The translations under genes and the position numbers were made by a program. Of a DNA stretch of 64,000 bases, positions 17,481-27,000 are shown in pieces. The stretch is from Pseudomonadales bacterium (GTDB lineage: Bacteria; Pseudomonadota; Gammaproteobacteria; Pseudomonadales; UBA7239). The stretch's first letter is position 1. Every line of letters starts with the position of its first letter. The stretch is taken from the NCBI GenBank assembly GCA_028280345.1, contig JANQLY010000011.1:248001-312000 (forward strand), read 5' to 3'. The notes under the pieces are model-generated. The model was not told the origin of the DNA and ran no database searches. It was given only the letters and a program-made list of their open reading frames with translations.

Positions 17481-18311
17481 ATGAATGTATTAGCGAAAGG
17501 TGGTTTGCAAAAAATGCGTAGTGATTTGCAGTCACCGGTGCAATACCACTTGCCTGTGGGTGATGACGAGATATCAATGAACCCGCTAATTGGTAAGACC
17601 CTGCGCCTGACTTTTACCGGCAAGATTGCCTGTACCTATTGTAGTCGCCCGACAAAGAAAAGCTTTAATCAGGGTTACTGCTATCCGTGTTTCAAGAAAC
17701 TGGCGCGTTGTGACAGTTGCATTGTGAGCCCGGAGAAATGCCACTTTGATCAGGGCACCTGCCGTGAGCCGGATTGGGCCGAGGATCATTGTATGGTGGA
17801 GCATATTGTTTATCTGTCAAATACCTCTGGACCCAAAGCAGGCATTACCCGCTCAAGTCAGATACCGACCCGCTGGATTGACCAGGGCGCGGTGCAGGCC
17901 TTGCCCATCCTTAGTGTACAGAGCCGCCACCAGTCGGGGATGGTGGAGCAAGCCCTTAAAAATCATGTGGCAGATAAAACCAACTGGCGAGCAATGCTCA
18001 AGGGTGAGGTTGAAACACAGGATCTGGTGGCGCTGCGGGACGAATTATTAGCTGCAATTGACGCTGAACTCGTTAAACTGTCGGATGCTGTGGGTTCGGA
18101 TGCGATTATGCCGCTGACAGAAGCAGAAGCGGTTGATATCGACTATCCGGTGACACAATATCCGCAGAAAGTGACCAGCTTTAATTTTGACAAGGATCCC
18201 AATGTGGAAGGGGTCTTGCAGGGGATAAAAGGGCAGTATCTGATATTTGATCGTGGGGTGATCAATATCCGAAAATTTACCGCCTACGAAGTTGAGGTAG
18301 CGGTACAGTGA
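17481..18311 (+). CDS. DUF2797 zinc-ribbon-like protein
   Basis: A 276-residue protein with a cysteine-rich block at about residues 50-90 (CTYCSRPTKKSFNQGYCYPC and CDSCIVSPEKCHFDQGTC), probably binding one or two zinc ions. It is followed by a domain with GPKAGITRSSQIPTRWIDQGA, which resembles a GIY-YIG-like tRNA/nuclease fold in spacing, although I cannot confirm this. Function is unknown. Its position between the DUF1315 gene and pepN is conserved in relatives as far as I recall. The start at 17481 follows GGAGCAGGTAAGTAAAAG. Confidence 0.82.
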   Translation: MNVLAKGGLQKMRSDLQSPVQYHLPVGDDEISMNPLIGKTLRLTFTGKIACTYCSRPTKKSFNQGYCYPCFKKLARCDSCIVSPEKCHFDQGTCREPDWAEDHCMVEHIVYLSNTSGPKAGITRSSQIPTRWIDQGAVQALPILSVQSRHQSGMVEQALKNHVADKTNWRAMLKGEVETQDLVALRDELLAAIDAELVKLSDAVGSDAIMPLTEAEAVDIDYPVTQYPQKVTSFNFDKDPNVEGVLQGIKGQYLIFDRGVINIRKFTAYEVEVAVQ

Positions 18312-18362
18312 AGAGTATGAAGTCATTTCCTGTAGTGATGTCAGAAAGTGACAATGGCAGGC

Positions 18363-18395
18363 ATCAGGAATAGCCGGCACATGGCTATGCCTGAT
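18363..18395 (+). promoter_or_regulatory. Hairpin in the pepN leader
   Basis: CAGGAATAGCC (18365-18375) pairs with GGCTATGCCTG (18383-18393) across a 7-nt loop with one mismatch, and A-T pairs extend it to 18363 and 18395. It lies 30 bp upstream of the pepN start and has no following T-run, so it is not an intrinsic terminator. It could be an operator, an mRNA-stabilising stem after the DUF2797 gene, or a processing site. Confidence 0.4.
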
Positions 18396-18424
18396 CAAGA
18401 CAACGTAACACAAGGTCTCTGGTA

Positions 18425-21094
18425 GTGAGCAACGCGAAGCAAATTGTTTTTTTAAAGGACTATAAAGCACCGGATTTTCATATCGATAAAACCGAGCTGA
18501 ACTTTCAGCTTGGGGAGCTGGCGACGATTGTGACCAGTCGTCTGATGATGCGTCGTAGTGCCGGTGCTGATCCGGAGGCGCCCCTTGTGCTCGATGGGCA
18601 AGATCTTGAGTTAAAGGGCGTGATTCTTGACGGGCAATATCTCACTGAGAGTCAGTATGTCGTTGATGAAGATACACTGACGATTCCCTCGGTACCGGAT
18701 CGTTTTGAGTTGCAGTGCACAACGCTGGTCAAGCCCCAGGAAAATACTTCGCTGGAGGGGTTGTACAAGTCCAATAATATGTTCTGTACTCAGTGTGAGG
18801 CAGAGGGCTTTCGCAAAATTACCTACTACCTTGATCGACCGGATGTGATGTCCGAGTTTACGACGACAATTCTTGCAGACAAGAATAAATATCCGGTGTT
18901 GTTGTCCAACGGCAACGAGGAAGAACGCGGTGAACTTGATGCCAATGGTATGCATTGGGTGCGCTGGCACGACCCGTACAAAAAACCTTGCTATCTATTT
19001 GCGCTGGTGGCAGGAGAGCTCAAGTGGCGTGAGGATTACTTTATTACGATGACCGGACGCAAGGTTACTTTGCGTATCTATGTGGAAGCGAAAGACCTTT
19101 CCAAGGTTGATCACGCGATGGCATCGTTGAAGAACGCGATGAAGTGGGACGAGCAGACCTATGGCCGTGAATACGACCTGGACATCTATATGATTGTTGC
19201 GGTTGATGATTTCAATATGGGTGCAATGGAGAATAAGGGCCTCAATATATTTAATACTTCCTGTGTGCTTGCCAGTGCCGAAACCACTACCGACGTTGCA
19301 TTTCAACGTGTGGAGGCTGTAGTCGCGCACGAGTATTTCCATAACTGGTCGGGCAATCGAGTTACTTGTCGTGACTGGTTTCAGTTAAGCCTCAAGGAAG
19401 GCTTTACTGTGTTTCGCGATGCGCAATTCTCTGCAGATATGGGGTCCGCGGTTGTTAAGCGAGTGGAAGATGCCACTTTGCTGCGCACTGCGCAGTATGC
19501 AGAGGACGCAAGCCCGATGGCACACCCGGTGCAACCGGATTCCTATATGGAGATATCTAACTTCTATACGCTGACGGTTTATGAAAAAGGCGCTGAAGTT
19601 GTGCGCATGATTCACACATTGCTTGGCGAAGAGAAATTCCGCAAGGGTAGCGATCTATATTTCTCTACCTATGATGGCGAAGCTGTGACGATTGAAGAGT
19701 TTATTGGCTCCATGGAAGCGGCTTCCGGGCGCGATCTGTTTCAGTTTCGTCGCTGGTATACCCAGGCGGGTACCCCGACGCTCAAGTCCCGCGGTATCTA
19801 TGACGCAGATAAGATGACCTATACCCTTGGTTTTATCCAGTCCTGCCCACCGACACCGGAGTGTTTTGAAAAGGAAATGTTCCATATTCCGGTGAAAGTG
19901 AGTCTGCATGGCAAGGAAGGGCCTTTTACCTTGCAACTCAAAGGAGAAGCACTTGATTTGCAGACTAAAGGCAATACTGAAAGGGTGCTCAGTGTTACCG
20001 AGGAGAAACAGAAGTTTACGTTTGAGAATATCACTGAAAAACCAGTGCCTTCACTGTTAAGAGACTTCTCGGCACCGGTGAAACTCGATTATCCCTACAG
20101 TCGCGATGAGCTGATGTTCCTTATGATGAATGATGACGATGGCTTTAATCGTTGGGATGCGTGTCAGCAGTTGGGGGTTCAGGTACTTGAAGAACTGATT
20201 GCCCAACATCAGGCAGGTAAACCACTGGAAATGGATAATAAACTGATCGCGGCCTATCGAACTTTGTTGCACAGTAATGGGCTTGATCCGGCGATGGTAG
20301 CCCTGATGTTGAAGTTGCCGAGTGAAGCCTATCTGAGTGAGCAGATGGACGTGATTGATGTAGATGCGGTACATGCAGCGCGTCAGTATGCGCGCATGAA
20401 ACTGGCTCGCGAGTTGCGCAATGAACTGCTGGATTTATACCAGCTTAATCAGGATCTCGGTATCTACCGACCTGTGGCTCATGCAATTGCGCAGCGCAGT
20501 CTGAAAAACTCTGCACTTGCTTACCTGATGTTACTGGACATCAAGGAGATTGCGGAAGTTTGCCTTGATCAATTTAATAAAAGTACCAATATGACGGATG
20601 TGAGTGCCGCGCTGGTGGCGCTGGTTAATTCCGACGCGCCGTTTTTGGTCAATGCCCGCGATAAGGCGCTGCGCCTGTTTTATCGCCGCTGGCAAAAAGA
20701 AACACTCGTAGTCAATCACTGGTTTACCGTGCAGGCGACCTGCAGCTTGCCGGATACTTACGATAATGTTCGCGCCTTGTTGCGACACGAAGCCTTTGAT
20801 ATTAAAAACCCGAACAAGGTGCGTGCGTTGATCGGTGCGTTCTGTCATCAGAACCCGGTTAATTTTCACCGTATTGATGGTGAGGGCTATCGCTTTCTTG
20901 CGGACAAGGTGATTGAGCTTGATCCGCTTAATCCACAAATTGCTTCGCGCCTGCTTGCGCCGATGACAAAATGGAAGCGCTACGATGCCGAGCGTCAAAA
21001 GCTTATGCAGCGTCAGCTGGAACGCATCATGAAGAATGACAGTCTCTCAAAAGATGTGTTCGAGGTGGTCAGCAAGTCCCTCGCTGTTTCCTGA
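18425..21094 (+). CDS. pepN: Aminopeptidase N (M1 family)
   Basis: Zinc metallo-aminopeptidase that trims N-terminal residues from peptides in the cytoplasm. The M1 exopeptidase motif reads GAMEN (in NMGAMENKGLNIF), and the zinc site HExxH is His302-Glu303-x2-His306 in HEYFHNWSGNRVTCRDW, with the third ligand in LKEG. At 889 residues it has the full four-domain E. coli-type architecture. The start is GTG at 18425. It closes the rightward nadK cluster and converges with the GT87 gene. Confidence 0.98.
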   Translation: MSNAKQIVFLKDYKAPDFHIDKTELNFQLGELATIVTSRLMMRRSAGADPEAPLVLDGQDLELKGVILDGQYLTESQYVVDEDTLTIPSVPDRFELQCTTLVKPQENTSLEGLYKSNNMFCTQCEAEGFRKITYYLDRPDVMSEFTTTILADKNKYPVLLSNGNEEERGELDANGMHWVRWHDPYKKPCYLFALVAGELKWREDYFITMTGRKVTLRIYVEAKDLSKVDHAMASLKNAMKWDEQTYGREYDLDIYMIVAVDDFNMGAMENKGLNIFNTSCVLASAETTTDVAFQRVEAVVAHEYFHNWSGNRVTCRDWFQLSLKEGFTVFRDAQFSADMGSAVVKRVEDATLLRTAQYAEDASPMAHPVQPDSYMEISNFYTLTVYEKGAEVVRMIHTLLGEEKFRKGSDLYFSTYDGEAVTIEEFIGSMEAASGRDLFQFRRWYTQAGTPTLKSRGIYDADKMTYTLGFIQSCPPTPECFEKEMFHIPVKVSLHGKEGPFTLQLKGEALDLQTKGNTERVLSVTEEKQKFTFENITEKPVPSLLRDFSAPVKLDYPYSRDELMFLMMNDDDGFNRWDACQQLGVQVLEELIAQHQAGKPLEMDNKLIAAYRTLLHSNGLDPAMVALMLKLPSEAYLSEQMDVIDVDAVHAARQYARMKLARELRNELLDLYQLNQDLGIYRPVAHAIAQRSLKNSALAYLMLLDIKEIAEVCLDQFNKSTNMTDVSAALVALVNSDAPFLVNARDKALRLFYRRWQKETLVVNHWFTVQATCSLPDTYDNVRALLRHEAFDIKNPNKVRALIGAFCHQNPVNFHRIDGEGYRFLADKVIELDPLNPQIASRLLAPMTKWKRYDAERQKLMQRQLERIMKNDSLSKDVFEVVSKSLAVS

Positions 21095-21113
21095 TTATTT
21101 TAAACCACAGTGC

Positions 21114-22421
21114 TTACTGTATGGCGTTGTTGCCATGCTGCCTGATCCATAAATAGAGCAGTACAAGGATTGCGACAGGCACCAGTGCCCGGAAATGAAA
21201 TAGATAGTGGAATAACCAAGCAGGCGGTGACAAATCCCAGAGTGTTGTACTTATCCCATTAAGCTCGGCTTGTTGTAATAGTGTTGCGGTGTTGGTGTGT
21301 TCGTCATAATGACTACGGGCAAGTAATATCCAGATTTTTTGCGGTATGCAGAGTAGTAAAATATTGCTGTACAGGAATAGTAGCGAACGACGTTGGCCTT
21401 CGCGAATATACAGTGTGGCAAGCAAGGCAATCGGTAACAGTAAAAATAGCTGATACTGCGGCCAGTAGTTTGGAAAGCAGAAATACATTGTGCACACGAA
21501 TAGAGAGAATGTCAGCCAGGGATTATTGAGTAAATAATCTTTATAGCGAATCAGTATGGTAATAAGAGCGCCGATAAAGCCAAGACGGGTAAGCATAAAC
21601 AATGTGCCATTGATTTCGTCAATCAAGCCGAGGCGCAATGCAAAGACTTCGAGATTGAGATTAACCGACTTGGTAATAATTGGCTCATTGAGTAGAACTG
21701 GCAAAATCGTTTCAAAATAAAAGCGGTGTTCGCCAAATCCAAACAAGGCGAGTGATAGGCCGATAACCACGCAGCTGGCAATTAACAGGCCGGCAAGCGC
21801 TGCCTTGCTACGATAAAACAGATGGAAGCCAAATAGAAATAACGGATAAACCTTAATGTGGGCGGCGTAGGCAATCAGCGCAGCAGAGATGGCAGCGTGA
21901 CGTTGAAATAATAGCAGGGAACTGAGAAAAATTAGCAGCAATGGAATTTCGGTAAGCAGCCACCTGATTGATTCAAAAAATGGCATCAGCCAGCAGCCCG
22001 CAACAATAATAGTGGTTAGTAGCTGCAAAGACTCATTTGGGGTCAGCTTATAGTGCCTCCGTAGACTGTAAAACAGTAATAGCAGAGTTGCTGCATAGCA
22101 AGTGAGCATAAACCATTTGATAGCTATATGCAGATTGACTGAAGTGCCGTTTTTATACCAGGGAGCGATAGTTAATTGAAAAGCCGGTGGAAACTTGTAG
22201 ATGGCGGCAGAGGGGTGGTAACTGTCAGTGTAATTCTCGCTGCGTTTGTATAGCTCGCCACTGCTCCAGAAATGCTTTCCAGCTGAAGCAAATAGCAAAA
22301 AATCTATCGGTTTGTCATAAAAACTATTGTGTACGCGCCAACTCAAACACGCCACTGATGTAAGCATCAGTATTATGCAAACCGCTTTTAGCCAGGGTTG
22401 GGCAGGTGTGTCAGCGGGCAT
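21114..22421 (-). CDS. GT87/DUF2029-type polytopic membrane protein
   Basis: A 435-residue protein with roughly ten hydrophobic helices. The N-terminal luminal segment FDKP-like region (FYDKPIDFLLFASAGKHFWSSGELYKR) and YKFPPAFQLTIAPWY are typical of polyprenyl-phosphate-sugar-dependent glycosyltransferases of the GT87/DUF2029 group, where an early acidic residue is catalytic. The acceptor is unknown. The start overlaps the 3' end of lpxH by 11 bp, so it is translationally coupled to an outer-membrane lipid A gene, which may or may not hint at an envelope glycan role. Confidence 0.72.
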   Translation of the reverse strand: MPADTPAQPWLKAVCIILMLTSVACLSWRVHNSFYDKPIDFLLFASAGKHFWSSGELYKRSENYTDSYHPSAAIYKFPPAFQLTIAPWYKNGTSVNLHIAIKWFMLTCYAATLLLLFYSLRRHYKLTPNESLQLLTTIIVAGCWLMPFFESIRWLLTEIPLLLIFLSSLLLFQRHAAISAALIAYAAHIKVYPLFLFGFHLFYRSKAALAGLLIASCVVIGLSLALFGFGEHRFYFETILPVLLNEPIITKSVNLNLEVFALRLGLIDEINGTLFMLTRLGFIGALITILIRYKDYLLNNPWLTFSLFVCTMYFCFPNYWPQYQLFLLLPIALLATLYIREGQRRSLLFLYSNILLLCIPQKIWILLARSHYDEHTNTATLLQQAELNGISTTLWDLSPPAWLFHYLFHFRALVPVAILVLLYLWIRQHGNNAIQ

Positions 22422-23163
22422 CCAGGGAAAACCGTTGTAGCGTCGGTTGTTGATTGCACAAAGTAATATGCCAGCCCCACTGATCCCAGTCGCCGAGCAC
22501 GATGCGCTGTGCCGGTTGCCCGTTGACGGTCAGGTCATGGCAGGCGGGGCGGTGGGTGTGGCCATGAATCAGGGTTTGCACGCCGTACTGCTCCATAGAG
22601 CGCACAACTTCAGCGGCGTTAACATCCATAATGGCATTATCTTTTTCGGCGTTAGCCTGCTGACTATCGTTACGCAATGCCTGTGCCAGTGCGCGGCGCT
22701 CGGCAAGACTTTTTCCCAGTACTTCCTGCTGCCACTCACGGCTGCGCACCACGTTGCGAAATTTCTGGTAGTCATGGTCTTCGGTGCAAAGCGTATCACC
22801 GTGCATTAGCAGCACTTCCTTCCCGGCCAGGGTTATTACCGTGGGGTCGTCAAGCAGAGTGCAACCTGTGTGTGAGGCAAAGTCAGACCCGGCCAGAAAG
22901 TCGCGATTACCTGCCATAAAGAACAACTCGGTGTTGGTATTGCTGGTTTCGCGCAGTTTATCGAGAGTGGTTTGCGCCAGTGCGGAATCGTCATCGTCAC
23001 CAATCCAGGCATCAAATAAGTCACCGAGAATATAGAGTTGACGAGGCTCATTTGGGGCAGGGGTAGCGTCAATAAAATGGCGCTGTAAAAACGAAAAAAA
23101 GGCCTCGGTAATCAGGGGCCTGTCTTCGTGCAGGTGGAGGTCGGAAATAAAATGTATCGACAT
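22411..23163 (-). CDS. lpxH: UDP-2,3-diacylglucosamine diphosphatase
   Basis: Lipid A pathway enzyme that hydrolyses UDP-2,3-diacylglucosamine to lipid X and UMP at the inner membrane. Calcineurin-like metal motifs are present: ISDLHLHEDRP, ILGDLFDAWIGDD, FMAGNRDFL, LMHGDTLCTEDHDY and LIHGHTHRPA. The length of 250 is typical. The start has a strong AGGAGG. A 16-nt palindrome (23157-23172, TCGACAT repeated inverted around TT) spans the start codon and could occlude it. It is directly downstream of ppiB on the same strand. Confidence 0.96.
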   Translation of the reverse strand: MSIHFISDLHLHEDRPLITEAFFSFLQRHFIDATPAPNEPRQLYILGDLFDAWIGDDDDSALAQTTLDKLRETSNTNTELFFMAGNRDFLAGSDFASHTGCTLLDDPTVITLAGKEVLLMHGDTLCTEDHDYQKFRNVVRSREWQQEVLGKSLAERRALAQALRNDSQQANAEKDNAIMDVNAAEVVRSMEQYGVQTLIHGHTHRPACHDLTVNGQPAQRIVLGDWDQWGWHITLCNQQPTLQRFSLDAR

Positions 23164-23200
23164 TTATGTCGACCTCCTGCTGGTATTGGTTATTCCAGTT

Positions 23201-23695
23201 TTACCCGGTAACTTCGGCAGAATTGATAATCACTGGCTCAACCGGAACATCCTGATGGCCAGCGCGGCTGCCGGTTTGCACGGCCTTGATTTTCTCAACC
23301 ACATCCATGCCATCGCTAACCTTGCCAAAGACGGCATAGCCCCACCCCTGGGTGCTTTCGCTACTGAAATTGAGAAAATCGTTGTCTTTTACATTGATAA
23401 AGAACTGTGCAGTCGCAGAGTGTGGGTCCATAGTACGGGCCATGGCGACGGTGCCCAGGTCATTCTTCAGGCCATTATTCGCTTCGTTATCAATCGGGCT
23501 GCCGGTCTGTTTTTGTGCCATATCTTCGGTAAATCCACCACCTTGAATCATAAAACCGTCAATTACACGGTGGAAAATAGTGCCGTCGTAAAAGCCATCG
23601 CGGGCATAGTCCAGGAAGTTGGCGACAGTTTTTGGAGCCTTTTCAGCATCGAGCTCAAGGGTAATATCTCCGAAGTTGGTATGCAAAATAACCAT
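23201..23695 (-). CDS. ppiB: Cytoplasmic peptidyl-prolyl cis-trans isomerase (cyclophilin)
   Basis: Cyclophilin that speeds proline isomerisation in folding proteins. [21 protein letters not shown] starts the domain. [15 protein letters not shown] contains the catalytic arginine, and [17 protein letters not shown] and WGYAVFGKV follow. From the ATG at 23695 it is 164 residues, without a signal peptide, so it is of the cytoplasmic PpiB type. The frame is open 24 codons further upstream, but that part has no family similarity and overlaps the divergent glnS promoter. AGGTA precedes the chosen start. Confidence 0.96.
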   Translation of the reverse strand: MVILHTNFGDITLELDAEKAPKTVANFLDYARDGFYDGTIFHRVIDGFMIQGGGFTEDMAQKQTGSPIDNEANNGLKNDLGTVAMARTMDPHSATAQFFINVKDNDFLNFSSESTQGWGYAVFGKVSDGMDVVEKIKAVQTGSRAGHQDVPVEPVIINSAEVTG

Positions 23696-23710
23696 ATAAG
23701 TACCTGCTTG

Positions 23711-23740
23711 TTTAATGACGGTTAATGAAAGCGCTATAAT
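23711..23740 (+). promoter_or_regulatory. Candidate glnS promoter
   Basis: A perfect TATAAT at 23735-23740 lies 87 bp upstream of the glnS ATG in the divergent ppiB-glnS spacer. TTTAAT at 23711-23716 (18-bp spacer) is the best -35 I can find and is weak. The assignment relies mainly on the -10 element and the position. Confidence 0.45.
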
Positions 23741-23826
23741 ACGGCTTTTGTGCCTGTAAGAACACACCGGCTTGATGCTGGCCAGTGCTTCACGGGCGGA
23801 TTGTCAGTATTGAAGGTAGTAAATAG

Positions 23827-25521
23827 ATGGACAATGAGGCGAATAATGAGGTAAAGCCTGCACACTTTATCCGCAAGGTGATTGCCGATGATGTAGCCGC
23901 CGGTACCCATGGCGGCAAGGTATTAACCCGGTTCCCCCCGGAGCCCAACGGTTATCTGCATATTGGTCACGCCAAGTCCATCTGCCTGAATTTTTCCATG
24001 GCCGAGGAGTTCGGCGGAGCCTGCAATTTGCGCTTTGACGATACCAACCCGGAAAAAGAGGAAGATGAATATATTGAATCGATCAAGGCCGATGTTGAAT
24101 GGCTCGGCTTTCAATGGCAGGAGCCAGTACATTTCGCCTCGGATTATTTTGATCAGCTCCACGCCTGGGCCATCCACCTGATTGAGCAGGGCAAGGCCTA
24201 TGTATGCCATCTTTCCGCTGATGAAGCCCGGGAATACCGCGGTACCCTGACCGAGCCCGGCAAGAACAGTCCACATCGCGAGCGCAGCGTGGAAGAAAAC
24301 CTCCAGCTGTTTGAGCAAATGAAAGACGGTACCCTCGCCGAGGGTGAATGTGTGCTGCGCGCCAAAATTGATATGGCTGCGCCGAACATTAACTTGCGCG
24401 ATCCTATTATCTATCGCATTCGCCACGTTGAGCACCACCAGACCGGTGATAAATGGAAGATCTACCCGACCTATGATTTCACTCACGGGCAGTCCGATGC
24501 GATTGAAGGGATTACCCATTCCATTTGCACGCTGGAATTCGAGGATCACCGTCCGCTCTACGACTGGTTTATCGAGAATCTTCCCGTGCCATCTACGCCG
24601 CGGCAGTATGAGTTTGCGCGCCTTAATATCAATTACACGGTCACCAGCAAGCGTAAGCTTAAACAGCTGGTTGATGAAGGTCATGTAAGTGGCTGGAACG
24701 ATCCGCGTATGCCGACTATATCGGGTCTGCGCCGCCGTGGTTATACTCCCGTTGCGCTGCGTCAGTTTTGCGAAATGATCGGAGTGACTCGTAGCGAGAG
24801 TGTTGTTGATGTGGGGATGCTCGAATACGCGATTCGCGATGACCTTGATAAAAATGCGCCGCGTGCGATGTGTGTGCTCGATCCGCTGAAACTTGTGATT
24901 ACCAACTACGAGGAAGGCAGGGAAGAATCACTCAGCGCTCCGGGGCACCCGAATCGTGATGATCTGCCCGAACGTGAGTTGCCGTTCGGTCGCGAAGTCT
25001 ATATCGACCGCGCAGACTTTCGCGAGGAAGCCAATAAAAAATACAAGCGTCTGGTACTTGGCAAGGAAGTGCGTCTGCGCAATGCCTATGTGGTTCGCGC
25101 TGATGAGGTGGTCAAGGATGAAGCAGGCAATATTACCGAGGTTCACTGTAGTTACGATGCGGATACACTGGGTAAAAATCCGGCGGATGGGCGCAAGGTC
25201 AAAGGCGTGATTCACTGGGTGGCAGTGCACAACTGCTGTGATGTACAGGTGCGTCTCTATGACCGTCTGTTCAGTGTTGAGAATCCCGAAGCGGATAAAG
25301 ACAAAAGTTTTGTTGATTTTATTAACCCGGACAGTCTCAAGGTGCTCGAACACTGCAAGGCCGAGGTTAGCCTTGGCAGGGCAGCTATAGAGCAGGGTTA
25401 CCAGTTTGAACGTGAGGGCTATTTCTGCCTCGACAGTGATAGCAGCGATGAGCAGCTAATCTTTAATCGAACCATTGGCCTGCGCGACAGCTGGGCAAAA
25501 CAGGAACAACAGGGCCAATAG
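23827..25521 (+). CDS. glnS: Glutaminyl-tRNA synthetase
   Basis: Class I aminoacyl-tRNA synthetase that charges tRNA-Gln. The HIGH signature is at residues 45-48 in [15 protein letters not shown]. The KMSKS-equivalent loop is [19 protein letters not shown] and the C-terminal beta-barrel anticodon-binding domains complete the 564-residue protein. It is divergent from ppiB and is followed by cysS after 27 bp, an order shared with Pseudomonas as I recall it. Confidence 0.98.
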   Translation: MDNEANNEVKPAHFIRKVIADDVAAGTHGGKVLTRFPPEPNGYLHIGHAKSICLNFSMAEEFGGACNLRFDDTNPEKEEDEYIESIKADVEWLGFQWQEPVHFASDYFDQLHAWAIHLIEQGKAYVCHLSADEAREYRGTLTEPGKNSPHRERSVEENLQLFEQMKDGTLAEGECVLRAKIDMAAPNINLRDPIIYRIRHVEHHQTGDKWKIYPTYDFTHGQSDAIEGITHSICTLEFEDHRPLYDWFIENLPVPSTPRQYEFARLNINYTVTSKRKLKQLVDEGHVSGWNDPRMPTISGLRRRGYTPVALRQFCEMIGVTRSESVVDVGMLEYAIRDDLDKNAPRAMCVLDPLKLVITNYEEGREESLSAPGHPNRDDLPERELPFGREVYIDRADFREEANKKYKRLVLGKEVRLRNAYVVRADEVVKDEAGNITEVHCSYDADTLGKNPADGRKVKGVIHWVAVHNCCDVQVRLYDRLFSVENPEADKDKSFVDFINPDSLKVLEHCKAEVSLGRAAIEQGYQFEREGYFCLDSDSSDEQLIFNRTIGLRDSWAKQEQQGQ

Positions 25522-25548
25522 ACCTGTTAATTTGAAAGGCGATTTATT

Positions 25549-26958
25549 TTGAAAATTTACAATACCTTTACCAGGCAAAAAGAAGACTTTGTGCCGCTCG
25601 AAGAGGGCAAGGTCAGTATGTACGTTTGCGGTATGACAGTATATGACTACTGCCACCTGGGCCATGCCCGGGTAATGGTGTCGTTTGATGTGATTACGCG
25701 CTATCTACGCGCGCGTGGTTGGGATGTGAACTATGTGCGCAATATTACCGATATTGATGACAAGATTTTGATTCGTGCGAAAGAAAATGGTGAGGCTTAT
25801 ACCGATCTGACTGAACGTTTTATTCAATGCATGTATGAGGATGAAAAAAATCTCGGTGTGTTAAGACCGGATCAGGAGCCGCGTGCGACAGGCCATATCA
25901 ACGAGATTATTGCGATGGTGGAAACACTGGTGGAGAAAGATTGCGCCTATGCAGTGGATAACGGTGATGTTTACTACCGTGTGGCGGGCTTTGAGCCTTA
26001 TGGCAAACTCTCGGGTAAAAACCCAGAGGAACTCAAAGCTGGTGCACGTATTGATGTTGGAGAAAGCAAGGAAGACCCGCGGGACTTTGCATTGTGGAAG
26101 GGTGTGGCGGACACTGATAATGAAGCTTACTGGGATTCACCGTGGGGACCCGGGCGCCCGGGCTGGCATATTGAATGCTCGGCGATGTCCACCTGCTGCC
26201 TTGGCAATACCTTTGATATTCATGGCGGCGGGCCGGACTTACCGTTTCCACACCATGAAAATGAAATTGCCCAGAGTGAAGCGGCGACGGGGCAGCAGTA
26301 TGCTCGTTACTGGATGCATGCGGGCGCTGTGCGTGTCGACAATGAGAAAATGTCGAAGTCGCTCGGCAATTTTTTTACCATTCGCGAAATACTCGAAAAA
26401 TATCATCCGGAAGTAGTGCGCTTTTTATTAATTGATAGTCATTACCGCAGTCATATTAATTACTCGGAAGAAAATTTGCAGATTGCTCGTGGCGCACTTG
26501 ATCGTTTCTATACGTCATTGCGTGGCCTGGAGCCGGTCGCGGTACTCCCGCTTGTAGAGCTGGATCAGCAAAACTCTTTTGTGCGGCAGTTCGTTGACGC
26601 TATGGATGATGATTTTAATACTTCGAAGGCGATGGCGGTGTTATTTGAGCTGGTGCGCGAGTTAAATACAGTGCGACAAAGTGAACAGGGAGATAGTGAT
26701 ACTGTGACGGATTTGCAGCAGGTGTTGCTATCACTGGCTGATGTGTTTGGTTTGTTGCAGCAAGATCCGGAAGCGTATCTGCAATCGGGTTCGGCGGGAG
26801 ATTTGTCTGCCGAGGCGATTGAGGAAAAAATTGCCGAGCGCGACCAGGCTAAGGCAGATAAAAACTATGCGCGTGCAGATGAGATTCGTGAAGAGTTAAA
26901 AAACAAAGGTGTTATCCTGGAGGATTCACGCGAAGGGACAACCTGGAAGCGGGAATAA
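25549..26958 (+). CDS. cysS: Cysteinyl-tRNA synthetase
   Basis: Class I synthetase that charges tRNA-Cys. Zinc-ligand Cys27 is in YVCGMTVYDYCHLGHARV, with the HIGH-type HLGH at residues 36-39. GWHIECSAMS and GGGPDLPFPHHENEIAQSE supply further zinc ligands, and KMSKSLGNF is intact. The length of 469 is normal. The initiation codon is TTG at 25549, the only start that gives the standard MKIYNTFTR N-terminus; AAAGGC precedes it. It is probably co-transcribed with glnS. Confidence 0.98.
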   Translation: MKIYNTFTRQKEDFVPLEEGKVSMYVCGMTVYDYCHLGHARVMVSFDVITRYLRARGWDVNYVRNITDIDDKILIRAKENGEAYTDLTERFIQCMYEDEKNLGVLRPDQEPRATGHINEIIAMVETLVEKDCAYAVDNGDVYYRVAGFEPYGKLSGKNPEELKAGARIDVGESKEDPRDFALWKGVADTDNEAYWDSPWGPGRPGWHIECSAMSTCCLGNTFDIHGGGPDLPFPHHENEIAQSEAATGQQYARYWMHAGAVRVDNEKMSKSLGNFFTIREILEKYHPEVVRFLLIDSHYRSHINYSEENLQIARGALDRFYTSLRGLEPVAVLPLVELDQQNSFVRQFVDAMDDDFNTSKAMAVLFELVRELNTVRQSEQGDSDTVTDLQQVLLSLADVFGLLQQDPEAYLQSGSAGDLSAEAIEEKIAERDQAKADKNYARADEIREELKNKGVILEDSREGTTWKRE

Positions 26959-27000
26959 TCATCAGGCACCTGGCACAGGCAGGGGGTAGGTTCTGACTAC